DNA of 64,000 nucleotides. It comes from Aradus depressus. Lineage: Eukaryota; Arthropoda; Insecta; Hemiptera; Aradidae. The stretch lies in the NCBI GenBank assembly GCA_963662175.1, contig OY759218.1:14598480-14662479 (forward strand), read 5' to 3'. How positions within the stretch are numbered: position 1 is the first letter of the stretch; the number at the start of each line of letters is the position of its first letter. A program made the position numbers and the translations under genes. Positions 1-10,262 of the stretch are shown one piece after another. The notes under the pieces are model-generated. The model did not search any database, had not been told where the DNA came from, and saw only the letters and a program-made list of their open reading frames with translations.

Positions 1-580
1 TTTTATTATAACAATTGTTAATTTAGTTGTTACAAATTGTTTCAACAAAAAATTGAGTTATAAATATTAGTTTCTCAGTTTAAAGCAAATATCCCCCTGT
101 TTTTATTCACATTTATGTAAATAATTTGCGATTTTTACCACGCATTGATCCGGGTCCTATTTAGAAAATAATATTTTGAAAGCCGGAAGGCAAGTGAATT
201 TTTCAAATAAACTTTCATGTATTATATGTTATTTTATTTTTCGCAGCTGTATTTTATCAAATTAGTGAAGTAAAATTTTTTTTAGTGAGCATTGACGCCT
301 GTAACCTGTTCCCTTAGTTGATGTATGTTAAATACGTTTGAGTAATATATCCCTTTAGTAATCTTGATGTCATCTTTTTGAATTGTAGGTATCATATTTT
401 CACTGTGTGAGTTATGATTTTATTATATTTCCTTAAAATGTTTCTTGAAATTATTCAGATTGTTAATAGCTTTATTATATTTCAAATGTTATTTTATATA
501 TGTCTTATAAAGAAAACTATCATTGGTAGGCGCCGAAATTCCTTATGGAGCCTAGAGGGAAACCTTTCAATGAGAGCTAA
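1..580. other. AT-rich stretch, nothing recognised
   Basis: No coding frame, tRNA-like box or repeat shared with the rest of the window was found. The 64-codon open frame at 414-608 is low complexity and hydrophobic, as expected from AT-rich DNA, and runs into the MITE that follows. Confidence 0.5.
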
Positions 581-582
581 TA

Positions 583-939
583 TACAGGGTGGCCTCGTTC
601 GTGATTGAGACAACTTATAGCAAATTTAATTATGAGTAAAAAGTTCCTTTAATCCTTAAGCGAAGACTTTAATCCTTAATACTCACTTTGATTTAAAAAA
701 TAAGTTAAATACATAATATGTAGGAAAAACAACGCTTTACAACTTTTATCTGAATGTGTTGTTTGAGTTGTAGTAGAGTTATTTAGCAAAATGTACTGAA
801 AACGTTTGTTTCATAAGTTTTTTGGTTGTAGGTTTTTTAATGAAACATTTGCGGACCTATGTTTATAGGAACGTTTTTACTCAAAATTAAATTTGGTGTA
901 AGGTCGCAGTTTGTTTACTATAAACGTGGCCAACCTGCG
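583..939. mobile_element. Decayed MITE related to the DD41D element
   Basis: The left end reads TACAGGGTGGCCTCGTTCG and the decayed right end (near 923-939) reads like its inverted complement with several changes. An inner block, GCGGACCTATGTTTATAGGA at about 852-871, is also present in the terminal repeat of the DD41D element at 59881-61307. There is no coding capacity. I infer a non-autonomous derivative of that lineage; the right boundary is approximate. Confidence 0.6.
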
Positions 940-1667
940 GAAGCAGGGAAAATATGTTCGCTATTCAGAGGTGACCCCTATATATAATAGTTCAGGAAAA
1001 TTCATAAGAAATTTCCCATATAGAACTCTCATCGACCCGGCACCATAAATAATAAAATTTGTATTATGCGTTTTTCAAATAATTCCAAAGAATTGTAATC
1101 TTATAGCACAAAAATCAATAAAATTAGTTTAAATTAAAAAATAAATAACCATTATAACAAATATTTATTTTCTTATTTATTTGATGTTTTTTAATTATTA
1201 TATTGAAATAATTTCCTATTAAAAATAATGACAATGTATTAGTCTGAGAGGGTGAGGCGCTACAGCCTTCTGACGTGTGAAGAGAGACTTGACACAGGAT
1301 GACTCCGGATTCGGGGCTGTCTCCATATTGTAGTCGTAATTGGTCCCAGATAATAGATTACCTGACTCAATTCAAGTCTGATTTCTGTGTTATGTCGTCC
1401 TTAGTTTTGATATTATCTTATTATGTATTTTTTGAAACTAGTTGAACGTAAATTGATCTTATTTATACAATTTCTTTTAAAAAGGTTAAATCTAATAAAA
1501 TTCACCATAAGGCCATTAAACGTTAACTGACATAAACGAAACAATCTTTGCCTTCTCTTACTTTTAAGATAGTAGTAGTCTTTTGTATGTTGAATTTTAA
1601 TTAATGTATTTAATAACTTGCCCTAAATGTTAGTTTCCTATGAATAATTTGTAAAGTTATTCTTATT
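940..1667. other. Unannotated AT-rich sequence
   Basis: Mostly A/T runs. A short GC-richer patch at about 1247-1350 has no open frame and no match elsewhere in the window that I could see. Confidence 0.45.
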
Positions 1668-1801
1668 CAGAGTTGGGCTTACTGATTAATTATTTATGAC
1701 ATTACGTAATTGATTACGATTGTAATCATGATTACTATTATTAATTATTAAGTGATTAATCTAACTTAATGATTAATCTGATTAAGTTTTGTCCAACTCT
1801 G
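1668..1801. mobile_element. hAT-type MITE, 134 bp
   Basis: The terminal inverted repeat is CAGAGTTGG...CCAACTCTG. The interior consists of GATTAAT/ATTAATC words, typical of small hAT MITEs. The flanking octamers TTCTTATT and TTATTACT agree at 6 of 8 positions, consistent with an aged 8-bp target duplication. It has no coding capacity. Confidence 0.75.
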
Positions 1802-1904
1802 TTATTACTTTATATCGGCTAATTTTGAGTGGTTCTAAGTGGTAGTGTGTGTTATTTGAACTAATATTTAATATACGAATGACTGATATACAATTTCATA
1901 TTAG

Positions 1905-2070
1905 GATCAATACCATGTCAAATCAACCATTTTCTGAACCTTTTATGATTTTCTCTACATAAGTTGAACATAGTGAAAATACAAATAGTACAAGTTCTCA
2001 CTTAGTACAACTTATGTCGAGAAAATAATTAGAATCTGACATTGGTTGGATTGAGATGACATGTCCCTTT
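1905..2070. repeat. Imperfect fold-back, probable MITE
   Basis: Two arms of about 70 bp pair imperfectly: CATGTCAAATCAACC near 1914 against GGTTGGATTGAGATGACATG near 2044-2063, and TTTTCTCTACATAAGTTGA against ACTTATGTCGAGAAAA in the inner part. No coding sequence and no clear target duplication. Confidence 0.55.
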
Positions 2071-2565
2071 ACAATCATGTATTTTATTTAAATTTTTATA
2101 TATTTTTTAAAATTATTTTATTTATTATTATTATTAATATATAAACTTAAGGTGCATGACTTGTTAAGTGTTAATTAATGTTACATTGTAATAATAATAA
2201 ATGTATACATTTACGATATGATATTAATATAGTTTTATTGGTAGATTGATCCACTTTTCTGATTTCTACAAAGTAAGGTGTCAATTGTTTTTATGAAGGG
2301 TGCCAAGACTGCGGCCAAAAATTGGTGTGAAAAATCAGTTTTGCATTGATATTTTTTCAGCCGATATTCATAATGAAAAACAATCAAACAAACAAATGTT
2401 CTCCGTTTAATTCTGTACACAAATGGTCCTCTTTACTTTTTATAATAGGTGTAACTGTTGGTCGACAATTTTAGCTTAAACTTAATAATTAAGGTCAAAT
2501 ATAGGGTATTTTAGAAGGGGTTTGTATAAAACCTCATTTCTTATAAAATACAAGAGTCCCGAAAA
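2071..2565. other. Unannotated AT-rich sequence
   Basis: T/A-rich DNA with TTATTA repeats at 2118-2135. No supported gene or repeat before the family B copy that follows. Confidence 0.4.
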
Positions 2566-3034
2566 ACAAATGTATGTCTGTGTGTGTATCTAATGAACAC
2601 GATAATTCCCGATAGAATGAATGTATCGACACGAAAATGTTTTTGTATATCCAGAACTCTCTAAGGACGACACCTATTGATAATCAGCCCAAGGAAAGAG
2701 GGTTATTAAGGGGAGGCTCAACACAAAAACTCTAATAACTGCCGATGTAATGAATGTATTGACACTAAATTTCATATGTGTATTGAAAGCCCTGTAAGGA
2801 CAACACCTATTAATTTTCAGCGGGAACAGCCGAAGGGGAGTGGTGACAACTCAAATATCCCAATAACTGCCAATGTATCGACACAAAATTTAGTATGAGG
2901 ATTCAGAAGCCCCTATGTAAGTCAAATAGTGAAATTCAGCCCAAACGGTCTATTGATTTTCGAGAGGCAGCGAAAACGTAATGGATTAATTCATGCTGGG
3001 GAAATACATAGCCGGTGATTCTCCGATGACTTTT
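2566..3034 (+). repeat. Family B interspersed repeat
   Basis: This copy lacks the hairpin head and starts near the TG-rich segment (TGTATGTCTGTGTGTG). It carries two to three degenerate body units containing CGATAGAATGAATGTATCGA and TAACTGCCGATGTAATGAA. It ends with the family's 3' block: CTGGGGAAATACA, then a small palindrome of the CGGTGATT(C)ACCG type, then a T run. Family B is the most abundant repeat here, at more than 20 copies. I cannot assign it to a named family. Confidence 0.7.
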
Positions 3035-4222
3035 TTATTTTATTTTAGTTGCGGAAGCAGAACCACTGACTTCATAGACGTAGGTTAAGAGGCATGGGAG
3101 AGCTTGTTGATGTGAAGGAGGAACGAACCTTCGGTGATCTATCAAGATGGATCAGGTACTTCCGGAGTTCAAGTCTAGCTGTGACGTGTCCAAGACCCTG
3201 GGCTTCTCTGGATCTTGTGGTTTTGTGGAAATCTGGGCCTTACACTGCTGTGCATTCTGTATGTGTCCCGTTGAGTTAGTATCACTTTGCAACTCATTTG
3301 TAGATCATAATGTTTTTATTCTGGCAGAACAAAGTTATATCGGCCATCTGAGCATATACTGGGGTATATCAAGTACACATATATAAATTTAAATAGTCCT
3401 GGGGATGACACAACCTTATGGATGCCCACCTTTACTATTTTCAGATATTATAGAAAAGAAAAACTGATTTTGGCCGCTACTTAGTCCTTGTAGATTGAAA
3501 GAAAAATTACAACCTTTTTTTGAATCCATTACATTTTTCCCTATAAAAAAACAGTGGTTTGCCCCCGAGTCCTCAAAAAAACCTGAGAGCGCCCTCATTT
3601 CGGAGAAGTGAACCAGTCCTACTTGACCACCTGTTAATTAAACAGTAGCTACATCAAGGTTTCTCACTGCCATATTCTCATAATATTTTGCATAAATCAG
3701 ATTTCCTTTCCGTGAGAAATAGTTTTTAAATATTGTTGATATTATTTTATACTTTTTATACAATTGTGGTTTTAGTCAAATTGTAATGTCGTAGAGTGTG
3801 GTCTTAGTTCATTTTGTCTGGACCCGTTTTTTTTTTTAAATTCTTTTTTTTATTTTTATTATAATAACTCTTTATTTTGACTATTTACAATCGGTATAAC
3901 CATAAGTAAATTTGATGAATGATACATATAATATACAATAATAATAATAAGAAGAATAAAAAAAATAAATTTTAAATTCTACAGTAATGTTTTGTAATTG
4001 TTGTCACTTTGAAAATAATGTTGGATCAAACGGCGCAGTTAAATGTAAATAAACTATATTTCCTATGAGTATATTTTTTTTTCTAAAAATTATTTTTTGG
4101 AAAAGTAATTATATCTTTCTTAATTTGAGGCAGCCTAATCCCGTAGTGTCAGAAATGGAAATTTTTGGGTTTTATTTATTACGTATAATTTTTAATTGCA
4201 AATGAACCAGTTTATTTTTATA
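3035..4222. other. Unannotated; LINE-like 3' tail at 3868-3935
   Basis: No gene is supported in 3035-3830. At 3868-3935 the motif CAATCGGTATAACCATAAGT followed by AAATTTGATGAATGAT recurs at 8236-8275, 63528-63570 and 63690-63725. On the minus strand it leads into an AATAAA-like run, so it may be the 3' untranslated end of a retroelement. That is inference. Confidence 0.4.
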
Positions 4223-4485
4223 CTATGCTAAGTGCTTCGCCCTTGCGGCCTTCAACCGCCAATCACGTCGGAGGGCTGCGCCCCCTCGGCCCCCGGCTTG
4301 CTGTGGTTGCATTTGGATTTCCAAAAGAAATCGGTTTACGCACTCACTCGGTCGGTAAGACAGAAAGATTTGGTAAGCCATACGCCGCACAGTGGGACGA
4401 CTCACGTAAAATCCCCGACATGTACGAAAAATTCAAAAACTTTTTTTCCAGTAAGCAAGCTCATAGGATCGTTTTCTAGGCTTTT
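4223..4485. other. GC-rich island of unknown origin
   Basis: A sharp compositional outlier against the AT-rich surroundings, densest at 4235-4310. Overlapping open frames of 84 and 108 codons are present on the plus strand and 60 on the minus strand. None resembles a protein I know, and open frames are expected in GC-rich DNA. It lies 400 bp upstream of the unknown ORF at 4881-5419 and could be the end of the same mobile element, which is inference. Confidence 0.35.
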
Positions 4486-4880
4486 AGGAATAAGAAAATG
4501 TGGGGACATTCCAGAGACACGCAGTGATAACGCCCTTGTTTCCGGCATATGTATCTAAAATCGACAGCTCGAGACTTGAATTAGCATGAAACCGTATCTT
4601 TCTATTTAATTGTTCCTAAGAGTTTTCTTCTTTTGGTAATGTTGTATAATTTTTTTCTACTTATGAGGTGTATTCGAGCTGAGAAAAATACGAATGAAAT
4701 AAAAAATGGTAGTATTAATTTTTAACACTTGATGTTTAGAAACGTTGTGGGCATTTTGTCGCGATATAAAAAAAGTTCCGAGTTGTTCCGAAAAACTCCA
4801 CAGGTGTATCGTCCTTAGGTATCTAGTGAGAGGAATACGCAAAAATCATATCCTACTTTGTCCCATTTTTCCCGGAAATC

Positions 4881-5419
4881 ATGTTTGAACAAGTGGTTTC
4901 TAGGGTCAAAGTCCAGGAAAACCCAGTATTTGTTGTTTATGTATTCTTAATTCTGCTCTTATCGTTCAGTATCCGTTCTCGGTCCTGGCACACCATCTTC
5001 TTCGCTACAAACCGTGAGTTATATAATTTATTGGAACATGCTGGTGATTCACAAAATTGTGTAGTTTTAAGAGAGAAGATTTTACGCACCATCTCTCCTG
5101 CGAATGTTTCTAGGAGTAACAAATTACTCCTCGAAAATAAACTAAAAATATTTTGTGGACATTTAAAAAAAAAAAGTGGGTGGAATGTGGATATAGGAAA
5201 GAATTGTTTCTCTCAAAAAATGAAGGTTGGCTCAACAAAGCCTTTGAGTATCCCGAGGGATTTCTTCAGGATGATATCAACAATACGCTCAAGCCCTTCG
5301 GTGAACTCTCGGAGAGGCAAAAAATGCGCAGGGTTGAACAGTTGAAGGCAAGCTATTCGGGGGAGGAATTACTTTTTGCCGCGAAAATAAATTTGAGGCA
5401 AGAAGGTCCATTGTATTAA
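4881..5419 (+). pseudogene. Frameshifted ORF of unknown TE-like protein
   Basis: Two overlapping frames make one likely coding region. The first (4881-5345) is credible to about LKIFCGHLKKK. The second (5153-5419) continues with KKWVECGYRKELFLSKNEGW and later has KPFGELSERQKMRRVEQLK, ending at a TAA. They meet at an A11 run (5163-5176), the likely frameshift site. The pattern of a KKW and aromatic-rich start followed by an F-x-E-L-S-x-R-Q-K-x-R-R block is one I recall from repetitive, uncharacterised invertebrate ORFs, but I cannot name the family. CAG at 4967-4969 after a pyrimidine run could be a splice acceptor. No catalytic motif is visible. Confidence 0.45.
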
Positions 5420-5814
5420 GGCGAAAATTGTTAATAAAGTGCTGACAAAATTAAACAAATCATACAAAACTAAACAAAATTAAAAATCAAACAAAAAATA
5501 AATTTTATTAATTTTTTTTTTTTTTTTAACGCATCGGCTACTATGTCCATTAGCGTTTTTATTAATTCTTAAGTACCTATTTATTTAAGTAAACATTTTA
5601 TGTTTTATGTAAAAATAAAAAATAAAAGATCATTATTCCATGTACGTGCTCTAGCTTCTTTCGCATCATTCCTATCCCCAAACGGACTTCACATTTCGAT
5701 TCAGCACGAAAAAATACCTAGAGTTGAAATTTTTATAAAGGAATAACTGGGAGAAAAAGCCATGTCCAGTGAATCGCCTATGAAAGATTGAGAGAATCGA
5801 CAGTATCGTTACAA
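5420..5814. other. Unannotated; T run and possible LINE tail
   Basis: A T-rich run at 5508-5527 is followed by AACGCATCGGCTACTATG and CCATTAGCG. This resembles the 3' tail of the LINE fragment at 28397-28696 (GTCGCATCGACTGCAGGGCCATTAGCG). It may be a minus-strand retroelement tail. Nothing else is supported. Confidence 0.35.
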
Positions 5815-6110
5815 TGTTAAGGGAAATCGAGGTTCTGTCGTGTAAGGATATTAACTCAGAATTTGGCCATGGTTTTGAAAACTATTCATTTTCCTCTTCA
5901 GTCTTATTATGACTAGAGTGGATGTGTATATTGGTGTGATGTGTTTGCGTCTGTGATATTATGTCTTCACAGACACAAACACAACACCACACACATCAAT
6001 TCTAGTAATAAATAATAAGGTCCTGAAGAAGAAAATAAATAGTTTTCGAAACCTTGGCCAAAGTCTGAGTTTACTTCCTAACAGAACTCAACCTCGATTT
6101 CCTTCAACAT
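5815..6110. repeat. Long fold-back element (296 bp)
   Basis: Nearly the whole segment is one inverted repeat with arms of about 140 bp around a short centre near 5960-5968. Matching blocks include AAATCGAGGTTCTGT with ACAGAACTCAACCTCGATTT, TTTGGCCATGGTTTTGAAAA with TTTTCGAAACCTTGGCCAAA, and GTTTGCGTCTGTGA with TTCACAGACACAAAC. A transcript would fold into a long hairpin. No coding sequence; probably a fold-back MITE. Confidence 0.8.
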
Positions 6111-6474
6111 CAAAATGTGTATTTTAATTTTTTCAGTTAACAAATAAATAAACTTTACCTGAACTGGTTTTAGTTAAATACAGTCATAGTTACTTGTAAA
6201 TTACTTCATTAAGTTATCAATTTAAATCAATTAATTTTTTAATTTACTTTATATTACTTACTTTATAATAGCTGTAGTACCCGGTATATAACTTTTTCAT
6301 GCCATAAATCGCTATACTATAAATTTATAGTATTTTGGCAGCCCTCATTTGAATTCATAATACCTCAATTTCGGATATGATGTCTTTTTTCAAATCCAGA
6401 GAAAATGCGAAATAGTACTTTTTGCTAGATTATGAAAACAAATGTTAAGGCTTTTGAGAGCCTACATCTCCACA

Positions 6475-6600
6475 CAGCCCTTCATAGCTCAGTAGGTAAA
6501 ATTGAGGAAACCATCGAGCACAAAGTGTATGCTCTCGGATGCTTCTTTCATATCGGGGGTGCATTCGATAGCATATCCTTTCAAAGTAATTAAGATGCGT
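6475..6600 (+). repeat. Possible degenerate tRNA-like SINE head
   Basis: TAGCTCAGTAGGTA at about 6486-6499 matches an RNA polymerase III A box. The expected B box (GGTTCGANTCC) is only weakly suggested by GGTGCATTCGAT. Too decayed to be a tRNA gene. Confidence 0.3.
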
Positions 6601-6624
6601 CAGGTAATTAAGAAAATTCAGGTT

Positions 6625-7225
6625 AAACCGACCACCATTAGGCGCTAGAACTTGTATTGGTCCTATCTAGAAACATTAGCGATTGAAAATTTAATAAGGA
6701 AAATTTATGATAGTAACTAGTTTTTCGATAGGATTAACCGTTTTCGAGTAAATCAAGGAAACGTCTAAAAATAGGTGTTTCAAAACAACATTTCAGGGCA
6801 GATTTCTGAAAGTATCTCGCAAACGAAGCGACCTTCGAAAAAATTATTTATATACATTTGCCTTTCAGTTTTCTCTACGACTTTCACTTGGAATTAGTTT
6901 TGATTACGTCTTGAATATAAGCGGTATCTTGTAAAAATGTACTTAGGCCCCGAAGTAAAATGGTCTCAATTTTAGTCCAATTTCGGCCAAAACCAAATCA
7001 GATCGAAGTTAGTACATGTGATTTCTTCATCCCAAATTTCAAGTTCGCACTAGAATCGTTTCTGCGTTAGAGAGCTTACAACTTTCCAATCACATATAGA
7101 CATCATCGTGAAAATGGTCAAAACGTATTCGAGGACCTTAAAACGTAATAACCCTTTGAAAACTCGATCTTGGATTTTTGCACGATTACAATACTTCTTT
7201 CTACTATAGGTTTAAGAAAATAATT
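6625..7225 (-). repeat. Family C interspersed repeat
   Basis: On the minus strand this reads the family C order: hairpin head remnant, GATTGTAATCGTGCAAAAATCC-like head, GAGTTTTC, CATGTTT-like block, then CTCTAACGCAGAAACGATT, the GAGACCATTTTACTTCGGGG-like block and CGTTTGCGAGATA. It is one of the longer copies of C. It has no open frame. Confidence 0.7.
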
Positions 7226-7274
7226 AAGAGAAATATATAAAGAAAACACAGAGAAATTTAGAAAATAAATGTCA

Positions 7275-7450
7275 TACAATTAACTTTGCAACAGGACAAT
7301 GATCCTAAATACAGTTGTGTAGAGAATACCTCAAGTAGAAAGAAAATGAAGAAATAGATCTATGTACGGTACGGCCAACACAGTCCCCATATTTGAATAC
7401 ATCAAACGTCTGTGGGATGAGCGTCAAGCGTGTCCAATCTCTTCAAGCAG
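7275..7450 (+). pseudogene. Tc1-like transposase relic
   Basis: The conceptual translation contains QQDNDPK (second catalytic Asp region) and, after stops and frameshifts, a decayed form of the proline-rich W-P-A-Q-S-P and L-W-D-E block near 7380-7425. These are hallmarks of Tc1/mariner transposases. Only the C-terminal part remains, broken by stops, and it is cut by the SINE at 7451. Confidence 0.6.
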
Positions 7451-7735
7451 CCTCTGGAGGACGCCGGAAGCTCAGTGGTATGCGTGCTTGCTTACTTAGC
7501 TGAAGATCGCGGGTTCGAAACACGGCCGACGCCCTTAGTTTATTCTATCTGGGAGGTAAGAAAAACTTAAGCATGCCGTCCTTCGGATGGGACATTAAGC
7601 TGGTCCCGAGCCTGTACGATGTCAGGTACTCGCTAAAGACCCCTACAATAAAAATTTAGGGTAGGCAAAATTTAGGACTCCCATAGTACAGTTGGGTTCA
7701 TGTCTACCAGAGTGACGAATATACAATAAGTAAAT
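7451..7735 (+). mobile_element. SINE S, 3'-truncated copy
   Basis: The tRNA-derived head has an A box (AGCTCAGTGGTATGCG) and a B box (GGGTTCGAAACAC). It is followed by the family core CCTTCGGATGGGACATTAAG and CGAGCCTGTACGATGTCAGG. The 3' end stops at CCAGAGTGACGAA, lacking the last 60-80 bp of the full-length copies. It is inserted in the Tc1-like relic. Confidence 0.8.
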
Positions 7736-7791
7736 ACAAGAAAAATAAAATAAAAATCTATATCTCAAATAAGTAGATACATAATAATAAG

Positions 7792-7792
<1 letters not shown>

Positions 7793-7844
<52 letters not shown>
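7793..7844. repeat. (TA)n microsatellite
   Basis: About 25 uninterrupted TA dinucleotides. Confidence 0.95.
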
Positions 7845-7848
<4 letters not shown>

Positions 7849-8295
7849 TACATGGTCTTTTTCGATCATGTATTTCACTTCCACTCCTACCTACCTATTC
7901 ATGTCCCTAGTTGCGGCACTTCGTCATCACAGATGTCTTCCCGTTTTTGGTGGCTTGTAGAAAACCGTTGTTTACAAATAATTACCTCCGACTAAAACGC
8001 AGAATTTCGCCTTCCCCCCCGTTGTTTGTTTAAGATTATTTAGATTCATTAGAATATTTACAGTACCTATACCTAAAACATCTATTTATAGGCCTATAGG
8101 AGGCAACATCCATGTAAATATTCCTTATTATTATGTGCCTACATATTTGAGGGATAGATTTTTTTATTTTTCTCGTATTTACTTATTGTATATATTGACA
8201 TTTATCATTTTACTTTATTTTATAATCATTTTCATCAAATTTACTCATGGTTTTTACCGATTGTAATTATGTCCAATAAAACCAAATTGTTGATA

Positions 8296-9870
8296 TACAC
8301 TCGTCCACAAAAAAACTGGGACATAACAACTGTCAGACATTACACTTACATATTTCAAAATTAAAGTCTAAGAATGTTGCCTTTCGGTGTGTATACACAT
8401 TGTTGTTGTTTACAATGAGGTTAACACTGAAAGTCCTCATCCTTTGAAGAGATTTAAGAGGATTATCAAAACAAACCATAATTCAGTTTACCAGGGTGTC
8501 TCTTCTCGTTAAGATATTGTCCATAGTTTTTCTTTTCTGAGTCTGATTCTTTTTTATTTGCTTTGTTATCCATTTTAAATATTCTAAATTAATTACTTTT
8601 CATTATAAAAATGGTTCTTTCGAATGAAGAGGTGGCAAGAGCTGTTGCTCTAATTGAAGATGGGCGGAGTGTGAGATATGCAGCAGAATCTTTGGGGGTA
8701 TCTCGTTCATCACTCCATCGAGCAGTTGTACGGTACAGGGAGACTGGGCAATATGGGCGCAGGCCCGGAAGTGGCCGTACAAGGGCTACCAGCGAGCGTG
8801 ATGACCGTTTTATTACGCTGTCAGTTCTTCGAAACCGGTTCCTGACAGCTTCAGAAGTTCGAGCTGCACTGTTAGTTACCCGGGGAGTCGCTGTTTCTGC
8901 TGAGACAGTTAGAAGACGGTTCGTAGAACAACATTTACATGGAAGAAGACCGGCTACAGGGCCACAGCTTACCAGGGAGCATCGTGTAAGCAGGACTACA
9001 TTTGCTAATCGACACATCCATTGGACTGTACAGCAATGGGGAGCTGTACTGTTCACAGATGAGTCTCGTTTTGGTCTGTATAGTTCAGATGGCCGCGTTT
9101 ATGTGAGGAGAAGACAGAATGAGCGCTTCTGTCAATGTACCATGACGGGAACTGCTCCTTTTTATAGACAGTCAATTATGGTGTGGGGTGGGATAAGTTT
9201 GGACGCCCGCACGGAGTTAACGATCATTGAAAATGGAACTATGACCGCTGCTAGGTACATTGAAGAGGTTCTTATAGAGGCAGTCATACCGTTTGCACCA
9301 TTTATTGGGGATGATTTCTTATTAATGCATGACAACGCCAGGCCTCACGTTGCTAGAGTCGTTAACCAGTACTTGGAGGATGTAGGTATCAATGTTATTG
9401 ATTGGCCTGCACGTTCTCCAGACATGAACCCAATAGAACATCTATGGGACATACTAAAGAGGCGTGTCAGGAACCGCCTGCAGCCTCCAAATACTGTGCA
9501 ACAGCTTCGCATTGCGTTACAACAGGAATGGGATGCTATTCCACAAAGGACCATCCAAAATCTTATTTCTTCCATGCCCCAACGAGTTATGGCTCTTAAG
9601 AAAGCGCGAGGAGGAAATACTCGTTACTAAATGGCAATTGAGACATAAGAAGAACTTTTTTTCCACAAAGTTGCAAAACCAGTATTTCACATTTATTATT
9701 ATTATTATTATTTCTTTATTTCTATTACATATAATTTGTATTTTTTTGACAAAATTTACATCATAACTATATTTTCTTATTGTAATACTAAGAAAAAAAT
9801 GTATTGGTAAAATAAATATTCTTTATTGCTGTAAAATCTGAGTGTCCCAGTTTTTTTGTGGACGAGTGTA
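8296..9870 (+). mobile_element. Complete Tc1-type transposon, 1,575 bp
   Basis: Both ends carry the same 28-bp inverted repeat with no mismatch; it begins TACACTCGTCCACAAAAAAA. A TA dinucleotide flanks each side (8294-8295 and 9871-9872), the usual Tc1 target duplication. One open transposase gene lies between, and AATAAA appears near 9811. Perfect ends plus an open frame mean a recent insertion that may still be able to move; activity cannot be read from sequence. Confidence 0.95.
8611..9630 (+). CDS. Tc1-family DD34E transposase
   Basis: Cuts and rejoins the element at TA sites in the nucleus. The 339-residue protein has the usual Tc1 length. It starts with a paired-like DNA-binding region: helix-turn-helix at about residues 8-45 (GRSVRYAAESLGVSRSSLHR), a GRP-like linker at 51-58, and a second helix-turn-helix at about 75-108. 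The catalytic triad is D150 (FTDESRF), D241 (MHDNARPH) and E276 (SPDMNPIEHLWD). The second and third residues are 34 apart, which is the DD34E signature. The ATG at 8611 follows a non-coding leader from the left repeat. There is no frameshift or stop. It is the only gene of the element at 8296-9870. Confidence 0.96.
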   Translation: MVLSNEEVARAVALIEDGRSVRYAAESLGVSRSSLHRAVVRYRETGQYGRRPGSGRTRATSERDDRFITLSVLRNRFLTASEVRAALLVTRGVAVSAETVRRRFVEQHLHGRRPATGPQLTREHRVSRTTFANRHIHWTVQQWGAVLFTDESRFGLYSSDGRVYVRRRQNERFCQCTMTGTAPFYRQSIMVWGGISLDARTELTIIENGTMTAARYIEEVLIEAVIPFAPFIGDDFLLMHDNARPHVARVVNQYLEDVGINVIDWPARSPDMNPIEHLWDILKRRVRNRLQPPNTVQQLRIALQQEWDAIPQRTIQNLISSMPQRVMALKKARGGNTRY

Positions 9871-10019
9871 TATAATATATTTTAATGAAAGGATTATAAA
9901 CACAGTATTTTGAATATTTTATATTATATTTACAATATAATAGATAGAATTACATCGTTATTCCATATCAGTAATATAATAACAATCGAAATAGTTGTTC
10001 ATAACAATTACCACCGCTA

Positions 10020-10115
10020 TGTTTAATGACTTATTTCAATATTCTGGGCATTTTCTGTCTCTCTGGATTGCAGAGATTGGACACTCTTGACGAATATTTC
10101 AGTCCAGCTCATCCC
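10020..10115 (-). pseudogene. Tc1-like transposase C-terminal relic
   Basis: Minus-strand translation gives an LWDELD block followed by an in-frame stop and a residual C-terminal helix region. This is the segment after the third catalytic residue in Tc1-like enzymes. It differs from the intact Tc1 next door and resembles the plus-strand relic at 7275-7450. Heavily decayed. Confidence 0.5.
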
Positions 10116-10262
10116 ACAGAATGGAAATAGGTAATCCTCAACTGTTTGTAAACAACGGTTCTCCGCAAGCCACCAAAAATGGGAAGACATCCGCGATAAT
10201 GGAGTGCCGCAAGTTAGGCACATAAATAGGTATATGGGGAAATGAAATACATGATCTAAAAG

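Larger units (their letters stand above)
7855..10262. mobile_element. Old inverted-repeat element hosting Tc1
   Basis: Diverged inverted arms of about 135-150 bp lie at 7855-8010 and 10130-10262. Matching blocks include GATCATGTATTTCACTTCC with its complement near 10240-10256, ATGTCTTCCCGTTTTTGGTG with its complement near 10177-10196, and AACCGTTGTTTACAAA with its complement near 10144-10160. The interior holds the intact Tc1 element and a minus-strand Tc1-like relic. I infer an older DNA transposon or fold-back into which the younger element jumped. Confidence 0.6.

Noticed and set aside
7793..7844. TATA box or promoter in the (TA)n tract
   Set aside because: Simple microsatellite without other promoter signals.
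8589..9056. 155-codon minus-strand frame over the Tc1 gene
   Set aside because: Shadow of the transposase; no motif.
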